Of a stretch of DNA of 64,000 bases, positions 30,085 through 37,335 are shown piece after piece. The position numbers and the translations under genes were made by a program. Origin of the DNA: Hyphomicrobiales bacterium (GTDB lineage Bacteria; Pseudomonadota; Alphaproteobacteria; Rhizobiales; Rhizobiaceae); the NCBI GenBank assembly GCA_900467745.1, contig UBQW01000010.1:248001-312000 (forward strand), read 5' to 3'. Under the pieces are notes generated by a model, which saw only the letters and a list, made by a program, of their open reading frames with translations, was not told the DNA's origin and did no database searches. How positions within the stretch are numbered: the stretch's first letter is position 1; each line of letters starts with the position of its first letter.

Positions 30085-31402
30085 CCGCGATATCCTGTCG
30101 GCAGCGCTGACGCAGACGCCCGACTTTCACTACGTGAAGAACCGGGAAGGCAAGTTCGTCATCGTCAACAAGAACGTTGCCGAGCACCACCACTATCCCT
30201 CGCCGGCGGCCATGGTCGGCGCGTCCGATTTCCAGCTCGCCACCCAGCGCCGCGCCGAAATGCTCTATGCCGAAGAGCAAGCCTTGATGGAGAGCGGGCA
30301 GTCGCAGCTGGACAAGATCGAATATCTGAGCGAAGGCGGCCGCGATCGCTGCTATTCGACATCGAAGGTGCCGCTACGCGACCGGACCGGTGCTGTCATC
30401 GGGCTTGCGGGCGCGACGCGCGATGTGACCGAGGAACGGAAGATCGAGCAGGAACTGCGCGAGAGCAAGGATCTGCTGTCGCTCGCCATGGCCGGGATGT
30501 CGGATGGTTTCGCGATGTTCGATCGAACAGGCACGCTTGTTTTCAGCAACACGCAATATGCGGCGTTGTTCCCGCTGTCGGGCGAGGCCCGCGTGCCCGG
30601 AACGAATATCAGGGACATCCTCAAGAAAGTCGTGGAATCGAACGAGCGACGGGATTTCCGTCAGGAGATTACCGATGCCTGGTTGTCGGAAGCAGCCGCT
30701 GCGTTGTTCTTCGACAAGGAAGAATACATCGAACTCTATGACGGGCGTTGGCTCAGCCTGCGCACCCGCGTCGCCGATAATGGCATGGCGCTTGTTGCGG
30801 TCTCAGACATCACGACGATGAAGCAGGCCGAGTTCGCGCTCAGGACAGTCGCCGAGCAGATGAAGAGCCTCGCCGAGACCGACGCCCTGACTGGGCTTCT
30901 CAACCGCCGGGCCTTCGACCACGCGATGTCGGTTGCGGTCGAGCGAAGCCGCCTGGAGCGCCGGCCGATGGCGGTGCTGATGATCGACGTCGACCGCTTC
31001 AAGGCCTACAACGACACCTACGGCCATCCAGAAGGCGACGCGTGCCTGAAGGCGATCGCCGATTGCCTGCGCCGCACGATGAACCGCCCGCAGGATGTGC
31101 TCGCGCGGTTCGGCGGCGAGGAATTCGTCGTTCTGCTGCCCGATACCGATGGGACCAAGGCGCTGGTGTTGGCGGAGCAGTTCCGCAGCACCCTGCTGGC
31201 GCGGGCGATCGCTCACTCTGGCAGCGAATACGGCGTGGTGACGGCCAGCATCGGAATTTCGGCCAAATCTAACTGGAAGCAACAGATAAGCGCTGCCGAG
31301 TTTATTCTCGAGGCCGATCAGGGCCTCTATCAGGCCAAGCGCGATGGCCGCAATCAGGCTGTCGCCTGGAACCCGCCAAGGACGAGCAGAGCGGCGCGGT
31401 AG
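29915..31402 (+). CDS. Diguanylate cyclase, PAS-PAS-GGDEF (C-terminal part of frameshifted gene)
   Basis: This frame is open from 29882. It carries the last two sensor helices (VLGIAVSATLLVVMSVL and ITVLNFLSIMIAAFVLI), then two PAS-type domains (roughly 30085-30450 and 30480-30840) and a GGDEF domain (about 30870-31360). The active-site motif is GGEEF at 31112-31126. An RxxD inhibitory site (R-P-Q-D at 31085-31096) lies five residues before it, so the enzyme should make cyclic di-GMP from two GTP and be product-inhibited. The substrate-binding block TDALTGLLNRRAF is intact. The apparent ATG at 29915 is only an internal codon; the natural N-terminus is the 5TM segment in the other frame. Cyclic di-GMP commonly controls adhesins and exopolysaccharide, so a link to the neighbouring surface-protein and polysaccharide loci is plausible but inferred. 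Confidence 0.88.
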   Translation: MLGIAVSATLLVVMSVLTSQANARAVELVGFPITVLNFLSIMIAAFVLIQFERMAHDRDILSAALTQTPDFHYVKNREGKFVIVNKNVAEHHHYPSPAAMVGASDFQLATQRRAEMLYAEEQALMESGQSQLDKIEYLSEGGRDRCYSTSKVPLRDRTGAVIGLAGATRDVTEERKIEQELRESKDLLSLAMAGMSDGFAMFDRTGTLVFSNTQYAALFPLSGEARVPGTNIRDILKKVVESNERRDFRQEITDAWLSEAAAALFFDKEEYIELYDGRWLSLRTRVADNGMALVAVSDITTMKQAEFALRTVAEQMKSLAETDALTGLLNRRAFDHAMSVAVERSRLERRPMAVLMIDVDRFKAYNDTYGHPEGDACLKAIADCLRRTMNRPQDVLARFGGEEFVVLLPDTDGTKALVLAEQFRSTLLARAIAHSGSEYGVVTASIGISAKSNWKQQISAAEFILEADQGLYQAKRDGRNQAVAWNPPRTSRAAR

Positions 31403-31454
31403 CTGTTTCCACCGCTGCTGCGGCCTCCACTGCGCACGTTTTCAGGCAATCCGG

Positions 31455-31490
31455 TAAAGAAAAAGGCCGGGGCGAAACCGCACCGACCTT
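31455..31490 (-). terminator. Rho-independent terminator of the small HTH operon
   Basis: Read on the minus strand, AAGGTCGG pairs with CCGGCCTT (one G-T pair) around a GC-rich loop, and the stem is followed by TTTTTCTTT. It lies about 140 bp downstream of the 31633 stop. On the plus strand there is no T-run, so it mainly serves leftward transcripts. Confidence 0.6.
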
Positions 31491-31632
31491 CCTCGACCCG
31501 TCTCGACAACGACTGCCAGTACCTCCGTGGTCAGCCGTCAGAGACGAATTATGTAAGTTGAATGTAACGCAACTTCTGGGAAGTTCAAGCGCCATTTATG
31601 GGTTCGTTTTGCGCGAAGACTACCTATTTCGG

Positions 31633-31872
31633 TCAGCCTGAAACGATTGCGGACAGCCGATCGAGATCGACAAGCTTGATTTCAAGCGGGACGGGATCAG
31701 TCTGGGCGACGCGAAACCATTCGGCTGCCTCGCGCACCCGTTCGCCGTGCGGCTGGGGATAGGCGCCAAGCCGGATTACCCACTCCCTGACCGTTTCACG
31801 CTCCATGCGGCCTGCCAGATAGCGTGCGTGAACGGTCTTTGCGGAGGCGACGAGGTCGGAAACGCTGTTCAA
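31633..31872 (-). CDS. Small conserved-type protein of unknown function (79 residues, TTG start)
   Basis: I do not recognise this protein. It begins at a TTG at 31872 with GAGGA six bases upstream; the next in-frame ATG is residue 23. The sequence is soluble and mostly helical, without a signal peptide or membrane segment. It is mixed in charge, with REWVIRLGAYP and VREAAEWFRVA as the most patterned stretches. Its first 77 bases overlap the end of the upstream gene (stop at 31796) in another frame. Either the overlap is real and translationally coupled, or translation starts at residue 23, leaving a shorter overlap. It is the last gene of a three-gene leftward group headed by an HTH regulator and is followed by a terminator-like hairpin. 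Confidence 0.5.
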   Translation of the reverse strand: MNSVSDLVASAKTVHARYLAGRMERETVREWVIRLGAYPQPHGERVREAAEWFRVAQTDPVPLEIKLVDLDRLSAIVSG

Positions 31873-32272
31873 GAATTGTCCTCAAATTGATGGGTCGGTT
31901 CGATGAGGCCAGATGGTATCTGGCTAAGACCTCTTCCTTCTTCTTGACCTTCACCTTCGGTTCCACCGGCGCATCCGGCGTGGGGGCAAGCAGCTTGCGC
32001 AGCGATGAGATCTTGTCCTTGACCAGCGGGCGGAAGCGCGTCGCGCGAAATGGCATGTCGGCCGCGCCGTAGCCCTCCGGGCCATCATCGTTGCCGCGAT
32101 GCAGTTCTTCCAGCTTCACGCCGAAGAAGGTGCCGTCGATATAGTGCGTGTATTCGCCGACCCAGCGCAGCGTGTAGATCTCGCCCTTGCGAATACCCTG
32201 GTCGATGCTGACATGCTTGAACGTGTCATCGATGCATACGACCTTCTGGCCGACATGAAAGTCGTAGCTCAT
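31796..32272 (-). CDS. Small SH3-like protein of unknown function
   Basis: The start is set at 32272, where GAGG lies eight bases upstream; a longer frame from 32308 would overlap the preceding gene. The N-terminal 85 residues (MSYDFHVGQKVVCIDD, KGEIYTLRWVGEY, GVKLEELHRG, DMPFRATRFRPL) are a compact beta-rich domain familiar from small rhizobial and phage-associated hypothetical proteins and probably SH3-barrel-like. The C-terminal 60 residues are Lys/Arg-rich (VKVKKKEEV, then FRPRRLRKDRSR) and look poorly conserved. This may reflect an old frameshift near the KKKEE codons or simply a basic tail. It follows the HTH gene by 22 bp. Function is unknown. Confidence 0.6.
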   Translation of the reverse strand: MSYDFHVGQKVVCIDDTFKHVSIDQGIRKGEIYTLRWVGEYTHYIDGTFFGVKLEELHRGNDDGPEGYGAADMPFRATRFRPLVKDKISSLRKLLAPTPDAPVEPKVKVKKKEEVLARYHLASSNRPINLRTILEQRFRPRRLRKDRSRTLSGRPHGA

Positions 32273-32294
32273 CTCACAAACCTCAACCTCAACT

Positions 32295-32618
32295 TCACCC
32301 GCCGGCACCGGGAGGTGCGTCGTTCTTCATGAATTCCGGATATTGAACAACTTCCGTCTCGACCGTGTCGAACGACTTGCCCGTCGATTGGGCCAGCCGC
32401 ACGCCCGGCCCGCCTGATATCAATTCTCCGTCCGCTTCGAAGATGATGCCCGAGGCTTTTAGCGCGTGCTTGATTGCGCGCAATGTGCTGCCAGCGCTTT
32501 CGGCCCCGCGCTCGATACGGTCGAGATCCGCTACGGAGATACCGGCGGCCTCGGCCAATTCGGCTTGCTGGAGGCCGAGCATTGCGCGGGCGCCACGTAT
32601 CTGTGCTGACGTTATCAT
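32295..32618 (-). CDS. XRE-family helix-turn-helix regulator
   Basis: This small DNA-binding protein has an HTH of the Cro/CI type at residues about 5-60 (MITSAQIRGARAMLGLQQAELAEAAGIS, VADLDRIERG) and a short tail ending in a Pro/Gly-rich stretch. The pattern IIFEADGELISGGPGVRL after the HTH is typical of single-domain XRE regulators in Rhizobiales. An upstream in-frame ATG at 32654 would add 12 Lys/Arg-rich residues and would lie on top of the -35 box, so I prefer the ATG at 32618. The stop at 32295 is 22 bp before the next start. It probably regulates its own operon. Confidence 0.82.
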   Translation of the reverse strand: MITSAQIRGARAMLGLQQAELAEAAGISVADLDRIERGAESAGSTLRAIKHALKASGIIFEADGELISGGPGVRLAQSTGKSFDTVETEVVQYPEFMKNDAPPGAGG

Positions 32619-32624
32619 GATGAT

Positions 32625-32654
32625 TTTATATAACCGGATCGATCTTTTTCTCAA
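32625..32654 (-). promoter_or_regulatory. Sigma-70-type promoter of the HTH gene, possibly leaderless
   Basis: On the minus strand TTGAGA (32654-32649) is followed after 16 bp by TATATA (32632-32627), or after 18 bp by TATAAA (32630-32625). The expected transcription start falls at about 32618-32620, on the ATG itself. No Shine-Dalgarno sequence exists between the -10 box and the ATG. Confidence 0.65.
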
Positions 32655-32667
32655 GCTGGACGACGGC

Positions 32668-33654
32668 TCAAGTCCGGCAGCATCGCTCCCATTCGGTCAG
32701 CAACTGCATGATCTCGATGGAATCGGAAAGGCGCGGCGAGGGGCGCGGCGCCAGCTTCAGCCCCTTGCGCAGGCAGTCTTCGACGATGCGAACCTGATGG
32801 CCGAAGGCGTCGTGGTCCGACGGAACGACGATGCGCTCTATAGGCAGGCCGTATTCCTCGATCTCCAGCAGATTGTCGCCGGCAACGGGCAGCCACGGAT
32901 TGGTGAGGAAGCGCAGCGAGGCGCGGTCGCCGCGCACAGTGAAGTCGAACGACATGCCATAGCAGTCCGTCGATTGCAGCGTCGCCAAAACGCCTGAGCC
33001 GAATCGGGCGGTGAGCACAGCGTCACAGATGTTGCCGTCGTGGCGCGACCGGTTGCCGTGTCCCGAGATCACGCGATCCCCGAAGGCGTCGGCGCCGAAA
33101 GCCGTTTGGATGACGTAGTGCATCAGCGAAGCCGGATAGCAGCCGAGATTATAGAGCGTTCCGCGGCCCGCGGGATTGACGACCTGCCAGATGTCCGCGG
33201 CATAGGCGCCCGAAATCGAGCGTATGGCGCCGAGACGGCCGGATCGGATGATGTTGCCAAGCTCGGCGATGACAGGATGGCTGAGATACATCAGCCCTTC
33301 GAGGAAGAAAATGTCGGCCTGCTCGACAGCGGCGGCAAGCGCATGCGCTTCTTCCATCGTCGTGGCCAGCGATTTCTCCGACAGCACCGGCTTGCCGCGA
33401 GCAGCCGCCTTGATGACGGCGTCGTGGTGCACATTGTTAGGCAGGCCAACGTAGATCACGTCGATATAGGGATCGTCGACAAGCGCATCGATGCTGGAAT
33501 GCCTAACGGAGATGCCGTAGCGGTCGGCAAAGGCTGCGAGGCGCTCACGATCGCGACCGAAGACCGCGCCGATCACCGATCCGTCGCTGCCATTGATGGC
33601 CTCTGCCATTGTGTTCGAGATGAAGCTCGTTCCGAGAATTCCCCAGCGCAGCAT
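32668..33654 (-). CDS. Gfo/Idh/MocA-family NAD(P)-dependent oxidoreductase
   Basis: This 328-residue protein has an N-terminal Rossmann fold (GILGTSFISNTM at residues 5-16) and the C-terminal alpha/beta domain of the family (from about 125). Such enzymes oxidise or reduce sugars, inositols and related polyols. The usual EKP motif reads EKS (residues about 93-95), keeping the catalytic Lys but losing the Pro. HD-type residues follow in the YNLGCYP segment near 170. The gene stands alone: the HTH gene downstream has its own promoter and the upstream side is the small-RNA region. The leader contains a 7-bp inverted repeat (ACCAGCA/TGCTGGT at 33670-33676 and 33689-33695) that could be an operator or a hairpin. 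The substrate cannot be told from sequence. Confidence 0.88.
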   Translation of the reverse strand: MLRWGILGTSFISNTMAEAINGSDGSVIGAVFGRDRERLAAFADRYGISVRHSSIDALVDDPYIDVIYVGLPNNVHHDAVIKAAARGKPVLSEKSLATTMEEAHALAAAVEQADIFFLEGLMYLSHPVIAELGNIIRSGRLGAIRSISGAYAADIWQVVNPAGRGTLYNLGCYPASLMHYVIQTAFGADAFGDRVISGHGNRSRHDGNICDAVLTARFGSGVLATLQSTDCYGMSFDFTVRGDRASLRFLTNPWLPVAGDNLLEIEEYGLPIERIVVPSDHDAFGHQVRIVEDCLRKGLKLAPRPSPRLSDSIEIMQLLTEWERCCRT

Positions 33655-33838
33655 TCCGTGTCGCCTTTCACCAGCATTTCCGCGTGACTGCTGGTTCTAT
33701 AGCTGGATCGGTCGATCAGTACAGGGGCTTCGTGCTCCGACGGCCATATCGAGAGCTCCGCGCCAAGCGCATGGCGCATGGCTGCCTTGCACAAACTTGC
33801 CTACCGTTTAGGCGCGCGGGTGTGTATATACATATCCA

Positions 33839-33999
33839 TCGAAGCGATGCATCCTCCTCCCGCAGAGCTTCGAGTTTGCAAGTGCCTCACTCCTCCTCCC
33901 AGAGGGACTTGCGCGAACAGTAGCACTCCTCCTCCCAGCTGCTGTTCATTTGTTTTAAAAAGCCTGTCGCACCTCCTCCCGCGACAGGCTTTTATATTT
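33839..33999 (+). ncRNA. Cuckoo/alpha-r14-type small RNA with four anti-Shine-Dalgarno hairpin loops
   Basis: Four consecutive hairpins each display CCTCCTCCC in the loop. Their stems are TCGAAGC/GCTTCGA (33839-33873), an 11-bp stem with one mismatch (33878-33912), a 10-bp stem with one T-G pair (33915-33947) and AAGCCTGTCGC/GCGACAGGCTT (33960-33991). The last is flanked by AAAA and TTTTATATTTT and acts as the intrinsic terminator. The loops are at 33853, 33892, 33928 and 33972 (nine bases each). Stem sequences differ while loops are identical, which is evidence for selection on the loops. Alpha-r14/NfeR1 and CcsR RNAs use such CU-rich loops to pair with the Shine-Dalgarno regions of many mRNAs, often transporters. 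A clean promoter was not identified; TATATACATATC at 33825-33836 may hold the -10. No protein frame here is credible. Confidence 0.88.
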
Positions 34000-34021
34000 T
34001 CTGCTCTATCCCAAGGCCATC

Positions 34022-35047
34022 TCAGGACACCGACACAGGTTTCGAGCGCAAGCGGCTCGCCGTTGCCGGGTCCGCACGCCGGCAAAGCTGGGGCGGCAGA
34101 CCTTTCATGATGAGTTCGGCATCGGCGACGGCCATCGTGCCGAGTTCGTAGAAGGCATCGCGGGTGCCACCGGTGCGATGCGCCGAGAGCAGCAAGCCCG
34201 GCAAACCGCGCACGGGGTCGTCGGCCGCCACAGGCTCTTCCGGAAAGACATCGGTCGCGGCGATGATGTGGCCGGATTTCACTGCCTCCAGCATCGCGGG
34301 AAAATCGACCACCGCTGCGCGGCTCATCAAGAGAAAGGCGGCGCCCGGCCTCATCAACTGGAACTCGCGACGGCCGATGAAGCCCTCGTTCTCGCTGGTC
34401 ACACTGGCGAAGACGAAAACCACCTGGCTCTCGCTCAACGTCTCGTCCAGGCCCGATGGCACGCAGTCCAGCCGCTCGACGATCTCTTTGGGCAGCCATG
34501 GGTCGAACACGCGCACCGTGTTCTTGAACGGACGAACGAGATCGCGCAGCTGCCTGCCGAGATCGCCGAAGCCGATGATCCCGACCGGCGCGCCGGCGAA
34601 ACGAAAGACGCCGTCGTTGCCGGCCAGCCCATATTCTTCGGTTCCCGCCCGGAAATCGCGGTCGGCCCGGGTGATGCCGCGGGCAAGATTGAGCGCCATG
34701 CCGAGTGCCGCCTCAGCCACGGGCGATGCGAAGGCCGATGCCGGGGTGATCACCCAGATGCCGCGTTCCACACAGGCCTGGTAGTCAATATTCGCCATGA
34801 AGTTGGATTCGACGTTGATGATGGCCTTTAGCTTCGGCGCCCGGTCCAACCGCTCGCGCGGCATGTCGGTCTGCCCGAAGATCAGCACCGTCTCGGGAAG
34901 CAATGCGTCGACCTGCTCAGCCGGCATCTGCCGATCTTCGCAGATCACCAGCTCGCCGAGATTTTCCAGCCGGCGGCGAACATCCGGCTTCATGATCAGA
35001 TCGAGCGTTCGTGGCAAAGGGTCCACCAGAACAATATTGCGGCTCAT
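34022..35047 (-). CDS. D-isomer-specific 2-hydroxyacid dehydrogenase
   Basis: The start at 35047 is fixed by GGAGGAGG just upstream; the frame extends to 35173 but would cross a strong terminator hairpin. The 341-residue protein has the formate/glycerate dehydrogenase layout. A substrate domain forms both ends and a central NAD-binding Rossmann domain carries GIIGFGDLGRQL. The catalytic triad is visible as the Arg of MSRAAVVD, the Glu of DVFPEEP and the His of LSAHRTGG. It would interconvert a 2-keto acid and a D-2-hydroxyacid with NAD(H). It lies next to an M24 peptidase gene in the same orientation, but the hairpin between them suggests separate transcripts. Its extended Shine-Dalgarno is perfectly complementary to the loops of the adjacent small RNA, making it a candidate target. 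Confidence 0.88.
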   Translation of the reverse strand: MSRNIVLVDPLPRTLDLIMKPDVRRRLENLGELVICEDRQMPAEQVDALLPETVLIFGQTDMPRERLDRAPKLKAIINVESNFMANIDYQACVERGIWVITPASAFASPVAEAALGMALNLARGITRADRDFRAGTEEYGLAGNDGVFRFAGAPVGIIGFGDLGRQLRDLVRPFKNTVRVFDPWLPKEIVERLDCVPSGLDETLSESQVVFVFASVTSENEGFIGRREFQLMRPGAAFLLMSRAAVVDFPAMLEAVKSGHIIAATDVFPEEPVAADDPVRGLPGLLLSAHRTGGTRDAFYELGTMAVADAELIMKGLPPQLCRRADPATASRLRSKPVSVS

Positions 35048-35136
35048 CACATCCTCCTCCATTCCCTGAGAGCAAGACTTATCAGCAAATGCCGCTTGTA
35101 ACAGGGGGCTTCGAGCCTGGCGCTGTAACACTGACG

Positions 35137-35164
35137 AAAGGCCGCTGCGCGGGCAGCGGCCTTT
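35137..35164 (-). terminator. Strong 12-bp hairpin terminator after the M24 peptidase gene
   Basis: AAAGGCCGCTGC pairs perfectly with GCAGCGGCCTTT around a 4-base loop. It lies 50 bp past the 35217 stop, and the last T bases are within the stem. The plus strand continues GATTTT, so it may work in both directions. Its position argues against the longer N-terminus of the hydroxyacid dehydrogenase. Confidence 0.7.
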
Positions 35165-35216
35165 GATTTTCATGTCGGGTAGGGCCCGACAGCTCAGTCA
35201 GGCGATGTCGTGCATC

Positions 35217-36359
35217 TCACGCAAACGGCTCCGTCGGGCTCTTGCCCGGCTGCGTGAACCATGCGGCGCCGGTCTCGGTCATGTGGATATGATCTTCAAG
35301 ACGGATCCCGTAGCGGCCGGGGAAAACGATCATCGGTTCGTTCGAGAAGCACATGCCGGGTTCAAGTGCCGTCTTATTGCCGCGAACGACATAGGGCTCT
35401 TCGTGGATTTCCAGGCCGAGACCATGGCCGGCTCTGTGAGGCAAGCCAGGCAGCGCGTAATCAGGCCCAAGCCCATGGCGAACGATGACCGCGCGGGCCG
35501 AGTCATCCAGGCTGGAGCAGGCAGCTCCGAGCTTGGCCGCGTCGAAAACGGCCTGCTGCGCCTCGCGCTCGATCGCCCAGGCGCGGGCAAAGTCCGCATC
35601 CGGCTCGTCCAGAACATAGGTGCGCGTCAGATCGGAATGATAGCCGTCGATACGGCATCCGGTGTCGACCAGAATGACATCGCCGGCTGCATAGGTCTGC
35701 TCGCCGTCGGCGCCATGCGGCAGCGAGGTCGCTTCGCCGAAGGAGACAATGCAAAAGGTCGATCCACTATCGGCGCCGAGGGCACGGTGCTGTTCGTCGA
35801 TATAGCGCACGACATCCGATGCCAGGACGCCGGGTTTGATATACGTGTACGCGCGGCGGTGGACTTCAAGCGTCAGGTTCATCGCGTATTGGATGATGCC
35901 GATTTCGGCCGCGGACTTGCGTAGGCGAATATCGCGGATCAGTCGCGCGCCATCGACAAGGCGCTCCGCGCCGAGCTCCTTGGCAAGTGCGTGATAGACG
36001 AACAGCGGCAAGGCGTCATCGAGCGCCACGCGGCCTTCCGCCGAAAGCAAGCCGGCTACGGTTTCGGCGCTGTTCTCGTCTTCCTCCCAGGTCACGATTG
36101 CGCCGTCGAGCTTTGGCAGACTGTCGACGCGGCTGCGCTCGAAACCCGGCACGATGTAGAAGAGGTCAGCCTGCGTGATCAGCGCGCCGACCAGTCGTTC
36201 GCTCTGGTGCCAGACAAGGCCGGTGAAATAGCGCAGGCTCTCCGTCGAGCCGAGGAGCACGGCGTCCACGCCGGCGGCACCCATGCGGCTGCGCAGCGTC
36301 GAAAGCCGCTCGCGGCGCTCTGTTTCGGGAATGGGGGAGGGGCGGGGTGTGGCCGACAT
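35217..36359 (-). CDS. M24-family metallopeptidase (Xaa-Pro aminopeptidase/creatinase-like)
   Basis: This 380-residue protein has the two-domain pita-bread architecture: a creatinase N-terminal domain (residues about 15-140) and the M24 catalytic domain (about 150-370). The five metal ligands are visible: Asp in VDTGCRIDG, Asp in YHSDLTRT, His in HRAGHGLGLEIHE, Glu in FSNEPMI and Glu in IRLEDHIH. It should remove N-terminal residues from Xaa-Pro peptides, or act on a creatine-like substrate, in the cytoplasm. A GAGGA box lies six bases before the ATG. The neighbouring hydroxyacid dehydrogenase and the family's occurrence in amino-acid catabolic clusters hint at peptide or opine use, which is inference. 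Confidence 0.9.
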   Translation of the reverse strand: MSATPRPSPIPETERRERLSTLRSRMGAAGVDAVLLGSTESLRYFTGLVWHQSERLVGALITQADLFYIVPGFERSRVDSLPKLDGAIVTWEEDENSAETVAGLLSAEGRVALDDALPLFVYHALAKELGAERLVDGARLIRDIRLRKSAAEIGIIQYAMNLTLEVHRRAYTYIKPGVLASDVVRYIDEQHRALGADSGSTFCIVSFGEATSLPHGADGEQTYAAGDVILVDTGCRIDGYHSDLTRTYVLDEPDADFARAWAIEREAQQAVFDAAKLGAACSSLDDSARAVIVRHGLGPDYALPGLPHRAGHGLGLEIHEEPYVVRGNKTALEPGMCFSNEPMIVFPGRYGIRLEDHIHMTETGAAWFTQPGKSPTEPFA

Positions 36360-36500
36360 GGCTATTCCTCTTGATATCGATCCGCTGCTTGACGACGCAC
36401 ATGCGCCGCCGTGTCAGCAATCAAGTCGCAGCTTGATCGCGCGCAGCTAGTCCTGCTCCTGCCGTCAAGTCAATCGGGAGGGGGTTGCCCCGATAGGTCC

Positions 36501-37172
36501 TTACGGCTGGCGAGTGGCCAGAAGCTCGACCTTGCGTACGAGGTCGGCGACCGAACGGACATCCATCTTGCGCATGACGTTGCCGCGGTGAAGCTTGACG
36601 GTTATCTCGCTGATGCCGAGATCATAGGCGATCTGCTTGTTCATCAGCCCCTTGCTGACAGCCATCATCACCTCACGCTCGCGCGGCGTCAGCGTGTCGG
36701 CCAAAGTGACGACTGCGTCACCCTCCGCGCTCTCGCTACGTTGCACCGCGTCGCGCTCGATCGCCGTGGAGACAGCATCGAGCAGGTCCTGGTCGCGAAA
36801 CGGCTTTACCAGAAAATCCACGGCACCGGCCTTCATCGCCCTGACGCTCATTGGAATATCGCCGAAACCCGTCATGAAGACAATCGGCAGCCTGCTTCCC
36901 AAGCGCTCCAGTTGCCCCTGGAAATCGAGGCCGCTCAGCCCTGGCAAGCGAACATCGAGCAGGATGCACCCTGGCCGCTTGAGGTCCGCCCCCGCAAGCA
37001 GGGCGGCTGGGCTGTCGAAAGCGGAAACATCGATCCGGACCGAATGAAAGAGATCGACGAGTGCTTCGCGCACGGAGATGTCGTCGTCGACGATCAGTAC
37101 CATGGGAAATACTGGCTGCACCATGGTCGCTCGTCGCATGTCACTCACGGCGTTTCTCCAGAGTTGAGTCAT
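36501..37172 (-). CDS. FixJ/NarL-type two-component response regulator (orphan)
   Basis: The receiver domain covers residues about 24-140 and the LuxR-type HTH output about 155-220. The acidic pocket (VDDD near residues 28-31), phosphorylatable Asp in LLDVRLPG, Thr in MTGFG and Lys in VKPF are all present. The HTH has LTPREREVMMAVSKG and IAYDLGISEITVKLHRGNVMRKM. The arrangement closely follows FixJ, which regulates microaerobic and symbiotic genes in rhizobia. No histidine kinase lies next to it, so its partner is encoded elsewhere. An ATG at 37172 has GGGAGG nine bases upstream; internal ATGs at residues 12 and 17 are possible starts. The gene stands alone between two intergenic gaps. Confidence 0.9.
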   Translation of the reverse strand: MTQLWRNAVSDMRRATMVQPVFPMVLIVDDDISVREALVDLFHSVRIDVSAFDSPAALLAGADLKRPGCILLDVRLPGLSGLDFQGQLERLGSRLPIVFMTGFGDIPMSVRAMKAGAVDFLVKPFRDQDLLDAVSTAIERDAVQRSESAEGDAVVTLADTLTPREREVMMAVSKGLMNKQIAYDLGISEITVKLHRGNVMRKMDVRSVADLVRKVELLATRQP

Positions 37173-37335
37173 TTCGCAGTGCCTCCCTCATCACTCCGCT
37201 TTGAATGCGGGTGGGCACTTCGCTGCACGTTGTGCCCGCATCCGCGACCGTAAGCAACATAGCCAGACATGAAGATCGGCCACACTATACTTAGGTTTGG
37301 GGTCTTGATAGCCACCACGCTCGCGATTGGCGTGG

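Noticed and set aside
33684-33923. Short frames crossing the small-RNA region
   Set aside because: No ribosome-binding site; the composition is dictated by the repeated CTCCTCCC loops and stems, and the four-hairpin RNA explains the sequence better.
35048-35173. N-terminal extension of the hydroxyacid dehydrogenase
   Set aside because: It would read through a perfect 12-bp terminator hairpin, and the ATG at 35047 has an excellent GGAGGAGG.
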